Assembly: GCA_021397845.1 (NCBI GenBank)
Contig: CM038044.1
Coordinates: 57,821,851 to 57,885,850, forward strand
Length of the DNA stretch: 64,000 nucleotides
Reading direction: 5' to 3'
Source: Areca catechu
Taxonomy: Eukaryota > Streptophyta > Magnoliopsida > Arecales > Arecaceae
Part shown: positions 30,610-43,036 of the stretch, in pieces
Layout of the letters: every line of letters begins with the position of its first letter
How positions within the stretch are numbered: the stretch's first letter is position 1
The notes under the pieces: model-generated
Seen by the model: the letters and a program-made list of their open reading frames with translations, nothing else
Databases searched by the model: none
What the model was told of the DNA's origin: nothing
Position numbers and translations under genes: made by a program

Positions 30610-32683
30610 ACAAAAGTTACAACTATTCTTGACCCTCGATGACATTTCCTTCTGAATATCTTCAGCTTGATCGACTGTTGCAGAGGGGACAACAGCTTCT
30701 GGTTCTATAGCTGTTTGCTGGTCATCGTCATCTTCTTCTTCCTCTTCGGCTATGATGATGCTCGATAGATCTAAGTCAGGATAAAGCTTAGAGACTTTAT
30801 CCTAACAATCTTTGAAGCTCATTTGATAACTTACCACCCTAGCCTCAGTCATCTTGTCATTGAAGTCCTTAGATTTTTTATAATATTTAATGGCCTAATG
30901 AACAGCTTGAAGGAGCTTATCTTCTACTAGTGTCACTCTCTTCTTAGCTGCCAACTTCTAGGCCAAGACTTCATTGGATTTTTGAAGGCCTTCTATTATT
31001 AGAACTTCCGTCGAGTGAAGTTTTTCTTCTTCTTCTTGAGCTTAGCTTCTAGCTCGACCACCTTTGCTTGGACTGCCTTCAACTCTTTCTCCAGAGAAAG
31101 ATTGGTGGTGACAGTACTCTCTAGCTTGCCTTCTAGAGTTTGTTTGAGCTCCTAAACTACTTCTTTCTCGGCCTTCACCAACTCTAACAGATCGTGGAGA
31201 CTCTGGCTTAGGTCGGCAAACCCAGAGATGCTCTCCTCAATCAGAGAGATCTCGTGGATAAATTGTAATACAAAGGACAACAAGACAATAATGCTCACTG
31301 TGCTATTATGAAAGAACAAGAGATGTATCATCTTAACAAAACTTGGGTATATGGAAGGAACAATGTCCTTTAATTGTCGAGTCTTGGTTACCTCTCAATC
31401 TTTTGGGAGGATGATGGCCTTCAATAGCCGTCGAGCTAATTATGGGTTATCCAACCCCGTTTCATCAGCATAGATGTTGAAGTTTATGAATTGATCTTCT
31501 TTGGATGGCTGGCCCCTTTCAGACTCTACCTCCACTAGGGAGTCTTGCCCTTGTCTAATCGGCAAGGCTGAGATGTAGAGGTGCCTATGTTCGAGGGTGC
31601 GATCGGTTGCTCCAAGGATGGTACAACTGGAACTACTCTCGGATGGAGTTCCGTAAGTGGAACATTGTCATCGTCGAAAGTTGATCGCACCTTAATGGAG
31701 GTACCTTCCCTAGTTGAAGCCTCCTGAGGGGCAGCAATCCTTTTGGTTTTCTTCGTACCCTCCACTTTAGCAGGAGTAGGCGTAGCTTGTCTCTTCCTAA
31801 TCGCTTGTTTGAGCTTCTAGGCATTGGGTTTCATTTTTGCATCTGCAAAAAGACCAAGTATTAGTTAGTTGAAAGAAAACAAAGAAAAAAGAGAAAATAT
31901 AGTAAGGCAATGGTCTGACGGCATATATCTAAAAAAGGAGACATGCTAACTCGAGCATGGTAGAGACTCTACTCGCTTAGCAGCTCCTTCATCGGAGGGA
32001 TTTCGACTCCTAAAGCTTTTCATAATCCTCCTTGTCGGCTATTAAGATCTTCTTCCCGTTGTTCGGAGTCAGATGGGCTTCCTTCCACTCAGTACTCAAG
32101 CTCCATGGGTGGACGGAAGTAAGGAAAAAGAAATAGGGCTTCCATTCAAGAATGGCCGATGGAAGCCTAAAGATAAATCTCCGATTAGGATGGGGGCGAT
32201 GACCCACCACCCTCGATCGTGGAAGTCCGTCAAGATGAAGAAAGAGCAAAACAAGGAAGTCCTAGGCTTTATGTGAAGGTCATAACAGAAAACCAGGAAA
32301 GCATAGATGATCCGAATACTATTCAAAGTCAACTGTGCAGGGACTACATGGTACAGATTGAAAATCTAAACGAAGAAAGGGTGAAGTGAAAAATGAAGTC
32401 CTGCCTTCAGGTGGTCTTCATAAATAGCTATACTTTCGGTAGAAGACCTATCTAATCTCCCATCGGAATGAGGGACTACTGCAATAAAATCTTGTGGAAT
32501 TTTATAATAACTCCGTAGGATAGTAACCCTCGACTCACTAAGGCTACTCCTAATGAACTCGAGCCCAGGTTCTTCCCTATGGGGACCCCTTCTCCTCGGA
32601 GGACTAAGGCTACCAGAGGATTCATCTCCTCCCTTACCAGTTGAAGACCTACTGGCGATGGGAACTCCTAAAAACCTAACCAT
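30610..32683 (-). pseudogene. Antisense ORF of the outer Tat element (Transposase_28-type), decayed
   Basis: The minus-strand ATG at 32683 opens MVRFLGVPIASRSSTGKGGD. The domain core is YYKIPQDFIAVVPHSDGRLD, then an ESIAIYEDHLKAGLHFSLHP segment and FFV. Frameshifted continuations follow: NSIRIIYAFLVFCYDLHIK and EWKPYFFFLTSVHPWSLSTE. A serine/threonine- and lysine-rich part lies near 31535-31824. The C-terminal part near 30650-30860 reads SFKDC..KVSKLYPDLDLSS followed by an acidic EEEEEDDDD run. This layout is that of the antisense ORF in Tat-lineage gypsy elements; its role is not established. Frameshifts and stops make this copy non-functional. Confidence 0.75.
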
Positions 32684-33344
32684 GGTAAGCAGGAGAAGAG
32701 GATCTAACTGACCTAAGAAGAGAGGGGACTCGAAAGAGGAGGAAGGATGGAGATGAAGGGCTTCCTAAGGCCACTGGAACCTGAGAATGGCATAAAGATC
32801 TAGCCCTAAAGGGGAGGAACCCTTTATACAGACAGCTGCAATGGCCGTGATTTCTTTCTCGAATAACGTAAGCACCTCTAATCACACCATGTATGAAGAT
32901 CTTAACCAAAGATATGATGCCGATGAGAAAGAAGTCGATACGATGCGAGCAAAACCAATATATGTCAGTCTTGATCCATGGAAATTCAGTTCGCAGGAAT
33001 AAAAAGAAAACGATGGCTACGATCACATCTTCGAGCAACTTCAACGACTTTGATCAGAATCCCATCCAAGTGCCAATGAAAAAAATTGACACAATCCCTC
33101 GATCCGAGGGAACACTCCAACTGCTTATCAAAGTTTGACATGTGGTAAAGGCGTAACACCCAAAAAGGAGTGAATCACTTTGCCAACTAACTCCAAGATT
33201 TGCCATCATTAAAGGACATCTTCTCCCCTCTCGGTGAGGAACATGGATGACAAGGCAAAAAAAGAGAGGAAAAGAAAAAAGGTGTATATAAAATAAAGAA
33301 AAATGTATAAACGTAACTTCTATTTTTCAAGGCAATCAATATCC

Positions 33345-33368
33345 CTTGAAACTGGGAGTGGGGACAAG
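33345..33368 (+). other. Polypurine tract of the outer Tat element
   Basis: The purine-rich sequence GGGAGTGGGGACAAG directly precedes the TG of the 3' LTR at 33369. Such a tract primes plus-strand DNA synthesis in LTR retrotransposons. Confidence 0.75.
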
Positions 33369-33953
33369 TGTTGTGATGAGCCAGTCAGATTGACTCATAA
33401 AAGGCTATATAATAAGTCTGAAAATTAATAAAAGACTATGTCAGGCCCAAAAGTTAACAAATTGGTGAGATGATAATCGGTCGACTCTCCTTATAGATTT
33501 ATTAGTCCGATCCACTCGTTGCGTCCGACAGACTCATAAAGTCCGACCGACTCAAGTATGTCAGTCAATTCTAAAAGAATCAGGATGGCAAGAAAAGAGA
33601 TGGTTATCTTAATAGAATAATGGTTGATCGTTACAATAGGTCCAAGTAGTTATCAATGGAATAATATTGAAACTAACTCTCTCCAACTGAATTCTATTAA
33701 GGTAAATACCTATAAATACCGGTAAAAAGGGACCTCTAGGAGCAATTAAGAAGAGCTAGCTGAAGTCTTCTCATTTCTACCTATTTTTCCAAGATTCTAT
33801 ATCTATTATTTCAATCCTTGCTAATTTAAGTATCAAAGTATTCCTTATCAAAAAATTTTAGTAGTTTAATGAGTAAGGTCATTTTGCGGGACTTCAAAAG
33901 AAGCACGTATGGTGAGTCTGGTGCGAAGGAGTCACTTGGATTCGGTGACAACA
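33369..33953 (+). repeat. 3' LTR of the outer Tat element
   Basis: It begins TGTTGTGATGAGCC, aligns from end to end with 2831-3412 and ends GACAACA. CCTTC follows, repeating the five bases before the 5' LTR. Its last ~72 bp are also the first part of each unit of the tandem array that follows. Confidence 0.88.
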
Positions 33954-36900
33954 CCTTCCAATGCCTTCCCGGAAATCCAGCTCAATTTATTTTAACTCCC
34001 ATTATATCTGTTGCACAAATCCTCCCAACATCCTCCCTCTGGTAAGCCTGCTTCGCCAATTTTCCATTAGTTAAAGGCCTTCAGATTGTGCTTGGGGGCT
34101 TCTTGAAAAAATCTGGATCACTGGCATCTATCTTGACTGTTAGATTCTACTATGATCATGCCCGTTCCAGCTCTAACAATTGGAAGATCACAAGTTCCCA
34201 CATTGAGTTCCATCTTTATTCGCTTGTGCTCTATTCCGGCATCTTCCTTGCTTGGCTCTAATAACCAGGGATCCCATGCCTTTGCCTGATTTGTTACGCG
34301 ATCATTGTAGCGACTCACAGTCGGTTGTCTGCTAAGAAATCCTTGCGTGATTCACGTCCCGCATCCAATCCATGTTGAAGCCCGCATCCCTATTTCAATG
34401 TCTTCTCATCCATTGCAACGGCCAGGGAGATTTTAGCTCTGCATCGCCCATCCATGCCAAGCTCCAACAACCCATGTTGCATGAATCCAAGTAACAAACT
34501 TCGCCCCAAATCTTGTTCTCTATTCTGGTTGCTTTGTACCAAACCCCAACAACCCAAAATCCTTATTTTGGCAGCTCCTATGACTTCGTCCACGTCCCTT
34601 CCACATACTAAAGAGATTAACTGATGCAATTGGGTGATGCACAAGATGCCTCATATTGCTAGACTGCTCAAAACCAGAATAATAACCCATACTCCAAGCT
34701 GTAAAAATTGTAGAGATGCTTGATGGATCGTGTTAAAAACCATAGACTCTGTTGTGGTACTTTGGTTCAAGAAAAGATGATTACCAGTCTGGAGATTCAA
34801 TTGATCCCATCTAAACTGGTCAACCAAGCTCCGAAGTTCGACAAAGTAATAATCCGACACTATGTACTGGCCAATGGCATTACATAGCATGGGATCAGTC
34901 TTCGGCTAGCTCCGAAGAGGAGAATTTCAAAATATATACTTGATTCACATTGTGCCGGAATGAATGACTACTCAGTCTTCAGCCCAATCCGAAGAAGGAT
35001 TCGAGATAAATGGCTAACGCATCTTCGGCTAGCTCCAAAGAGGACAATTCCAAAATATATACATGATCCATGTTGTGCCGGAATGAAGCAACTGGCCAAC
35101 ATCACTCGGTCTATTTCGAAAAGGAAGAGGATGGGTCTGAAGCAACTGGCCAACCTCACTTGATCCATTCCGAAAAGGAAGGTATTGAAGTAGGTTAATT
35201 TGCAGGACTTCAAAAGAAGCACGTATGGTGAGTCTGGTGCAAAGGAGTCACTTGGATTCGGTGACAACACCTTCCAATGCCTTCCCGGAAATCCAGCTCA
35301 ATTTATTTTAACTCCCATTATATCTGTTGCACAAATCAACCCAACATCCTCCCTCTGGTAAGCCTGCTTCACCCATTTTCCATTGGTTAAAGGCCTTCAT
35401 ATTGTGCTTGGAGGCTTCTTGAAAAAATCTGGATCACTGGCATCTATCTTGACTGTTAGACTCTACTATGATCACGCCCGTTCCAGCTCTAACAACTGGA
35501 AGATCACAAGTTCCCACATTGAGTTCCATCTTTTTACTCTCGTGCTCTGTTCCGGCATCTTCCTCGCTTGGCTCTAATAAGCAGGGATCCCATGCCTTTG
35601 CCTGATTTGTTATGCGATCATTGCAGCGACTCACAGTCGGTTGTCTGCTAGGAAATCCTTGCGTGATTCACGTCCCGCGTCCAATCCATGTTGAAGTCCG
35701 CATCTCCTATTTCAATGACTTCTCATCCATTGCAACGGCCAGGGAAATTTTAGCTCTGCCTCGCTCATCCATGCCAAGCTCCAACAACCCATGTTGCATG
35801 AATCCAAGTAACAAGCTTCGTTTCAAATCTTGTTCTCTATTATGGTTTCTTTGTACCAAACCCCAACAACCCAAAATCCTTATTTCGGCAGCTCCTATGA
35901 CTTCGTCCGTGCCCCTTCCACATACTAAAGAGATTAACTGATGCAATTGGGTGATGCACAAGATGCCTCATATTGCTAGACTACTCAAAACCAGAACAAT
36001 AACCCATACTCTAAGTTGTAAAAATTGTAGAGATGCTTGACGAATCGTGCTAAAAACCATAGACTATGTTGTGGTACTTTGGTTCAAGAAAAGATGATTA
36101 CCGGTCCAGAGATTCAATTGATCCCATCTAAACCGGTCAACCAAGCACCGAAGTTCGATGAAGTAATAATCCGACACTATTTACTGCCAACGGCATTACA
36201 CATCATGGGATCAATCTTCGGCTTGCTTCGAAGAGGACAATTTCAAAATATATACTTGATCCACGTTGTGCCGGAATGAATGACTACTCAGTCTTCAGCC
36301 CAATCCGAAGAAGCCTGATTCGAGATAAATGGCTAACGCATCTTCGGCTAGCTCCGAAGAGGACAATTCCAAAATATATACCTGATCCATGTTGTGCCGA
36401 AATGAAGCAACTAGCCAACCTCAGTCGGTCTATTCCGAAAAGGAAGAGGATGGGTCCGAAGCAACTGGCCAACCTCACTCGGTCCACTCCAAAAAGGAAG
36501 GTATTGAAGTTGGTTAATTTGCGGGACTTCAAAAGAAGCACGTATGGTGAGTCTAGTGCGAAGGAGTCGCTTGGATTCGGTGACAACACCTTCCAATGCC
36601 TTCCCGGAAATCCAGCTCAATTTATTTTAACTCCCATTATATCTGTTGCACAAATCCTCCCAACATCCTCCCTCTGGTAAGACTGCTTCGCCCATTTTCC
36701 ATTGGTTAAAGGCCTTCAGATTATGCTTGGAGGCTTCTTGAAAAAATCTGGATCACTAGCATCTATCTTGACTGTTAGATTCTACTATGATCACGCCCGT
36801 TCCAGCTCTAACAACTGGAAGATCACAAGTTCCCACATTGAGTTCCATCTTTTTCCGCTCGTGCTCTGTTCCGGCATCTTCCTTGCTTGGCTCTAATAAC

Positions 36901-39900
36901 CAGGGATCCCACGCCTTTGCCTGATTTGTTACGCGATCATTGCAACGACTCACAGTCGGTTGTCTACTAGGAAATCCTTGCGTGATTCACGTCCCGCGTC
37001 CAATCCATGTTGAAGCCTGCATCTCCTATTTCAATGACTTCTCATCCATTGCAACGGCCAGGGAAATTTTAGCTCTGCCTCGCCCATCCATGCCAAGCTC
37101 CAACAAACCATGTTGCATGAATCCAAGTAACAATCTTTGCCCCAAATCTTGTTCTCTATTGCGGTTGCTTTGTACCAAACCCCAACAACCAAAAATCCTT
37201 ATTTTGGCAGCTCCTATGACTTCGTCCGCGTCCCTTCCACATACTAAAGAGATTAACTGATGCAATTGGGTGATGCACAAGATGCCTCATATTGCTAGAC
37301 TGCTCAAAACCAGAACAATAACCCATACTCCAAGCTATAGAAGTTGTAGAGATGCTTGATGGATCGTGTTAAAAACCATAGACTATGTTGTGGTACTTTG
37401 GTTCAAGAAAAGATGATTACCGATACGGAGATTCAATTGATCCCATCTAAACCGGTCAACCAAGCTTCGAAGTTCGACGAAGTAATAATCCAACACTATG
37501 TACTGGCCAACGGCATTACATAGCATGGGATCAGTCTTCGGCTGGCTCTGAAGAGGACAATTTCAAAATATATACTTGATCCACGTTGTGCCGGAATGAA
37601 TGACTACTCAGTCTTCAGCCCAATTCGAAGAAGACTAATTCGAGATAAATGGCTAACGCATCTTCGGCTGGCTCCGAAGAGGACAATTCCAAAATATATA
37701 CCTGATCCACATTGTGCCGGAATGAAGCAACTGGCCAACCTCACTCGGTCTATTCCGAAAAGGAAGAGGATGGGTCTAAAGCAACTGCCCAACCTCACTC
37801 GGTCCATTCCGAAAAGGAAGGTATTGAAGTAGGTTAATTTGCAGGACTTCAAAAGAAGCACGTATGGTGAGTCTGGTGCGAAGGAGTCTTTTGGATTCGG
37901 TGACAACACCTTCCAATGCCTTCCCGGAAATCCAGCTCAATTTATTTTAACTCCCATTATATCTGTTGCACAAATCAACCCAACATCCTCCCTCTGGTAA
38001 GCCTTCTTCGCCCATTTTCCATTGGTTAAAGGCCTTCAGATTGTGCTTGGAGGCTTCTTGAAAAAATCTGGATCACTGGCATCTATCTTGACTGTTAGAT
38101 TCTACTATGATCACGCCCGTTCCAGCTCTAACAACTAGAAGATCACAAGTTCCACATTGAGTTCCATCTTTTTCCGCTCGTGCTCTATTATGGAAACTTC
38201 CTCGCTTGGCTCTAATAACCAGGGATCCCACGCCTTTGCCTGACTTGTTACGCGATCATTGCAGCGACTCACAGTCGGTTGTCTACTAGGAAATCCTTGC
38301 GTGATTCACATCCCGCATCCAATCCATGTTGAAGCCCGCATCTCCTATTTCAATGACTTCTCATCCATTGCAACAGCCAGGGAAATTTTAGCTCTGCCTC
38401 GCCCATCCATGCCAAGCTCCAACAACCCATGTTGCATGAATCCAAGTAACAAGCTTCACCCCAAATCTTGTTCTCTATTCCGGTTGCTTTGTACCAAACC
38501 CCAACAACCCAAAATCCTTATTTCGGCAGCTCTTATGACTTCGTTCGCATCCCTTCCACATACTAAAGAGATTAACTGATGCAGTTGGGTGATGCACAAG
38601 ATGCCTCATATTGCTAGACTGCTCAAAACCAGAACAATAACCCATACTCCAAGCTATAAAAATTGTAGAGATGCTTGATGGATCGTGTTAAAAACCATAG
38701 ACTACGTTGTGGTACTTTGGTTCAAGAAAAGATGATTATCGGTCCGAAGATTCAATTGATCCCATCTAAACCGGTCAACCAAGCTCCGAAGTTCGACGAA
38801 GTAATAATCCGACACTATGTACTGGCCAACGGCATTACACAGCATGGGATCAGTCTTCGGCTGGCTCCAAAGAGGACAATTTCAAAATATATACTTGATC
38901 CACGTTGTGCAGGAATGAATGACTACTCAGTCTTCAGCCCAATCCGAAGAAGATTGATTTGAGATAAATGGCTAACGCATCTTCGGCTAGCTCCGAAGAG
39001 GACAATTACAAAATATATACCTGATCCATGTTGTGCCGGAATTAAGCAACTGGCCAACCTCACTCGGTCTATTCCGAAAAGGAAGAGGATGGGTCTGAAG
39101 CAACTGGCCAACCTCACTCGGTCCATTTCGAAAAGGAAGGTATTGAAGTAGGTTAATTTGCGAGACTTCAAAAGAAGCATGTATGGTGAGTCTGGTGCGA
39201 AGGAGTCGCTTGGATTCGGTGACAACACCTTCCAATGCCTTCTCGAAAATCCAGCTCAATTTATTTTAACTCCCATTATATCTGTTGCATAAAACCTCCC
39301 AACATCCTCCCTCTGGTAAGCCTGCTTCACCCATTTTCCATTGGTTAAAGGCCTTCATATTGTGCTTGGAGGCTTCTTGAAAAAATCTAGATCACTGGCA
39401 TCTATCTTGACTGTTAGATTCTACTATGATCATGCCCGTTCCATCTCTAACAACTGGAAGATCACAAGTTCCCACATTGAGTTCCATCTTTTTCTGCTCA
39501 TGCTCTGTTCTAGCATCTTCCTCGCTTGGCTCTAATAACCAGTGATCCCACGCCTTTGCCTGATTTGTTACGCGATCATTGCAGCGACTCACAGTCGGTT
39601 GTCTACTAGGAAATCCTTGCGTGATTCACGTCCCGCGTCCAATCCATGTTGAAGCCTGCATCTCCTATTTCAATGACTTCTCATCCATTGCAACGGCCAG
39701 GGAAATTTTAGCGCTGCCTCGCCCATCCATGCCAAGCTACAACAACCCATGTTGCATGAATCCAAGTAACAAGCTTCGCCCCAAATCTTGTTCTCTATTG
39801 CGGTTGCTTTGTACCAAACCCCAACAACCCAAAATCCTTATTTCGGTAGCTCCTATGACTTCGTCCGTGTCCCTTCCACATACTAAAGAGATTAACTGAT

Positions 39901-40472
39901 GCAATTTGGTGATGCACAAGATGCCTCATATTGCTAGACTGCTCAAAACCAGAACAATAACCCATACTCCAAGCAGTAAAAATTGTAGTGATGCTTGATG
40001 GATCGTGTTAAAAACCATAGACAATGTTGTGGTACTTTGGTTCAAGAAAAGATGATTACCGGTCTGGAGATTCAATTGATCCCACCTAACTGGTCAACCA
40101 AGCTCCGAAGTTCAACGAAGTAATAATCCGACACTATGTACTGGCCAATGGCATTACACAGCATGGGATCAGTCTTCGACTGGCTCCGAAGAAGATAATT
40201 TCAAAATATATACTTGATCCACGTTGTGCAGGAATGAATGACTACTCAGTCTTCAGCCCAATCTGAAGAAGACTAATTCGAGATAAATGGCTAACGCATC
40301 TTCGACTAGCTCCGAAGAGGACAGTTCCAAAATATATACCTGATCCACGTTGTGCCAGAATGAAGCAACTGGCCAACCTCACTCGGTCTATTCCGAAAAG
40401 GAACAGGATGGGTCTGAAGCAACTGGCCATCCTCACTCGGTCTATTCCAAAAAGGAAGGTATTGAAGTAGGT
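33882..40472 (+). repeat. Five-copy tandem array of a 1319-bp unit that includes the Tat LTR end
   Basis: Units start at about 33882, 35199, 36518, 37838 and 39157. Each runs from TTTGCGGGACTTCAAAAG through the LTR terminus (GGTGACAACA), the flank beginning CCTTCCAATGCC, about 900 bp of unrecognised sequence, and a part with its own internal duplications. One of these is a segment of about 120-130 bp around CTTCGGCTAGCTCCGAAGAG; the other is of about 51 bp around GCAACTGGCCAACCTCACTC. Each unit ends GGTATTGAAGTAGGTTAA. Units differ by scattered point changes and a few small indels. Open frames of 64-109 codons recur in every unit on both strands, but they follow from the duplication and match nothing I know. 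Confidence 0.92.
33954..33958. repeat. Target-site duplication, right copy (CCTTC)
   Basis: CCTTC after the 3' LTR equals the five bases at 2826-2830. The further sequence should be the continuation of the Athila LTR that ends at 2830. Confidence 0.75.
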
Positions 40473-40976
40473 GAATGGTCTTTCCTTGGTCTAGAGCCAT
40501 CAAGAATTGGTTTTGTTGTCTTAACCAACCACGTGATGAGCAGCTCCTGCTACAATAAAACTGAGGTAGCCTGCCTCAAACAAGAACCCCATTCAATTAT
40601 AAGGAAGTTGGATTAACCAACTTCCCTAATAAAATATTTAAAGGTTTAACTACTTTCAATTACAACATCACCTATAAATATCGGTAAGAGGGGACTTCCG
40701 AGATAAGTGATCCTATGTAATTCTGAGCAATCCTAGGCAAGTCAGAGCCAGTCCATGGATAGCTCTCATGATGACAATCAAGCTCTCACCCCTTTCATTT
40801 TATTTCTTTCTCTTTGAGCTCTCTATTCTGTAGCCTGGATCCTTACTGACTTAGGCATCGGAGTGTCCCCCATCAAAAAAAATCTGGTCAGGGGGTTTGT
40901 TTTGCAAGAACTCCGGGAGGCGAACTAGCAATCCAGCCACTCTATCCGGTCCGCAGGGATTCAACATTAACAGATT
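40473..40976 (+). repeat. LTR or LTR fragment of another Tat-like element
   Basis: It carries ACCTATAAATATCGGTAAGA then GGGGACTT (TATA box and start region), CTTACTGACTTAGGCATCGG then AGTGTCCCCC, and GGGTTTGTTTTGCAAGA. All of these also appear in the LTR fragment at 54490-54992. It may end at TTCAACA near 40976. No primer site or gag follows. Confidence 0.55.
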
Positions 40977-41568
40977 ACATAGGAATGCTTCCCTGGACCA
41001 TGTAGAGTTTTTCCCATTCCCTTCCACCATGACATGGAACATCGAGAACCTTGTGGACTGCATGGATGAAGCCTCAATTCGCCCCTTTTGCCTGTGGTCC
41101 ATAGGAATGCCATGTGGACCGGTGGTTAATGGTGCATGGACCACCTAGGCTCCTTGGTAGACCGGGTAGCTGGTCCACCATCGACCAGCTACCTTGAAAT
41201 TCCTTTTTGGACTGAATTGGGCTGGTTTGAACTACTTTTTTTGGCCTATTGGCTGGTTCTATCTAGATCTTGGATCGAGTTTGAGCCAAATTAAACTTAG
41301 ATATATTATATGTACCCAAATCTTTTAATTACCTGTAAAATAAAGAAGAAGGTATTAAATTCTTATAAATTAAAAATTAATTAAATAAAATTTAATATTT
41401 CGAGTAACATAATTTAAATATTCTTTAGATATCAACCAAGTTAAGTAAACTAAAGTAAATATGTTTGTTCATAAATATGAAATATTTAGAATTGAGTCAA
41501 ATAAAATCATTACTAGTATGTATACTCGATTTACTAATATTATTAATAGTTTGAGAAATTTGGACATG
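40977..41568. other. Intervening sequence, no gene recognised
   Basis: The first part is of mixed composition and has a pair of inverted phrases, GGGTAGCTGGTC and GACCAGCTACC, at about 41165-41195. From 41290 it becomes strongly AT-rich. ACATG at 41564-41568 would be the left target copy of element A, but its right partner is lost. Confidence 0.4.
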
Positions 41569-43022
41569 TGGTGGGGACACTAAAGGCACCAGAATAAGAT
41601 AGAGGCTTTTCAACCATCTATGAATTGATCAATAATTTATGAGTCCATCTGTAATAAGGGCTTAGCCCATCTGAGTCCATTTTAGTTGTTATTTGAGTCT
41701 TTTGAGTTGTTATTTCAGTTCTGTACTAGTCAGCTCATGTTGAGCTAGTTCAGTCCAATGCTAGTCAGCTCATATTGAGCTAATTTTATTTTTTTGAGCC
41801 CTGTCCAAGTATATTGAAGACTCAAGACTATATCATACAAGTGAAGACCAAGTCCAACTACATTGAAGACATGGAAGTATAGCCCAAGTGCAACCCAGCT
41901 TGAAGATTTGAAGACCCCAGGAGAAAAATTTAGAAAATCCTGATTTCTTGCAGATGCCCTCCAGATGTCCAGATTCCCTTCCAGATGCCAAAGTATATTC
42001 ATAGATAAGGGCATCCATGATTCCAGAGGTCCATCTGCATCCTAGCCCAAAGAAATCAAGCCCAGGCACCAAGCCCAAGCCCCTAAGAAGCAAGATACCA
42101 GGGAATATTCCTGCTACCTGGCTACCAGGCCACCCCAGCTTCCAGAGGCCCAAACCCATGCGCCCGAGCCCCTTTGGGCCGGCCCCTTTCTGATCTTAGA
42201 AGCCCAACACGCCCCCCTAGGCATCCTTGGAGTGTTGGCCAAGTCAAGAGAATTTTTAGGGATTTTTCTACCTAATGTTTCCTTATTTTCTAGCTAGGGT
42301 TTGAGAGGGAAAAGGATTCTTATGTAAAGACTAATGTGCCCTTACTTGGAGCCCAAGGTTAAGGGTCTATTTAAGGGGCCCTAGCCTCTTGTATGAAGGG
42401 AGATTTTGATATATGAAATAAACCTTGAGTTCTTTTATTGCTTTGTGTGATTACCCTGCTGTGTGCATAAAGGGGTTTGAGAGTTCTTTTTCCCGGTGTT
42501 TGCAACCATCTTCCTGCCGCCAACCATCCATCAAGCTCCCTCCAAAACTTTCTTTCCTTTACTATTTTTCTTTATTTTTTTGATCTCCTTTAAGTTTTCT
42601 AACCCCTGATAGGTCGTTTGCAGGTCCCCGAGTTCCTACGAATCCAACGACTCTAGCCAAGCCTCAATCGGACCACCGAGCAGAAAGCTGGGTATCCGCG
42701 GGTCATTGGCTCAGTTTTTCAGGCCGCATCCGTCGAGGAATGAGAGATCCCTTCACTACGATCTTTACCGGGTGCTTCAGACATTGTCAGGTACACCCCC
42801 TCTACCTCCAGTCTTATTATTGTAAGAGAACTTGCCCTAACCGAGGCTTCTCAGCCCCGGGATCCTTCTTTAGTACTTTTCTAGTACTAATATGCATGCT
42901 TGGCTTCAAAAATTCATATAAAATCCTCTACAACTAATTTTGATCTAGAATTCAGGAATTAATCACCTAACCCCACATATAAAAAATACAAAAAGAATTG
43001 CATGCATATTAGTCCCACATCA
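41569..43022 (+). repeat. 5' LTR of element A
   Basis: It starts TGGTGGGGACAC and ends GTCCCACATCA, two bases before the primer site. A TATA-like CTATTTAAGGGGCC is near 42367. It aligns with 46491-47438 over the part that survives there. Confidence 0.9.
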
Positions 43023-43024
43023 TC

Positions 43025-43036
43025 TGGTATCAGAGC
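43025..43036 (+). other. Primer binding site of element A
   Basis: TGGTATCAGAGC, complementary to initiator-methionine tRNA, follows the LTR after a two-base gap. Confidence 0.88.

Larger units (their letters stand above)
2831..33953 (+). mobile_element. Tat-like Ty3/gypsy retrotransposon swollen to 31 kb by nested insertions
   Basis: The outer frame of the left half of the window is one element. In order it has an LTR (2831-3412), a primer binding site, gag (to 4410), integrase (26632-27262), a repeat-bearing 3' region (30060-30345), an antisense ORF (30610-32683), a polypurine tract and a second LTR (33369-33953). The two LTRs are of equal length and align throughout, though they are clearly diverged, so the insertion is old. 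CCTTC flanks both sides. Protease, reverse transcriptase and RNase H were lost together with the right ends of the nested elements. The antisense ORF and long 3' region are typical of the Tat lineage. Confidence 0.86.

Noticed and set aside
34118..40436. Open frames of 64, 66, 84, 101 and 106 codons repeated in each unit of the 1.3-kb array
   Set aside because: They occur on both strands, overlap each other, match no family, and are conserved only because the DNA was duplicated.
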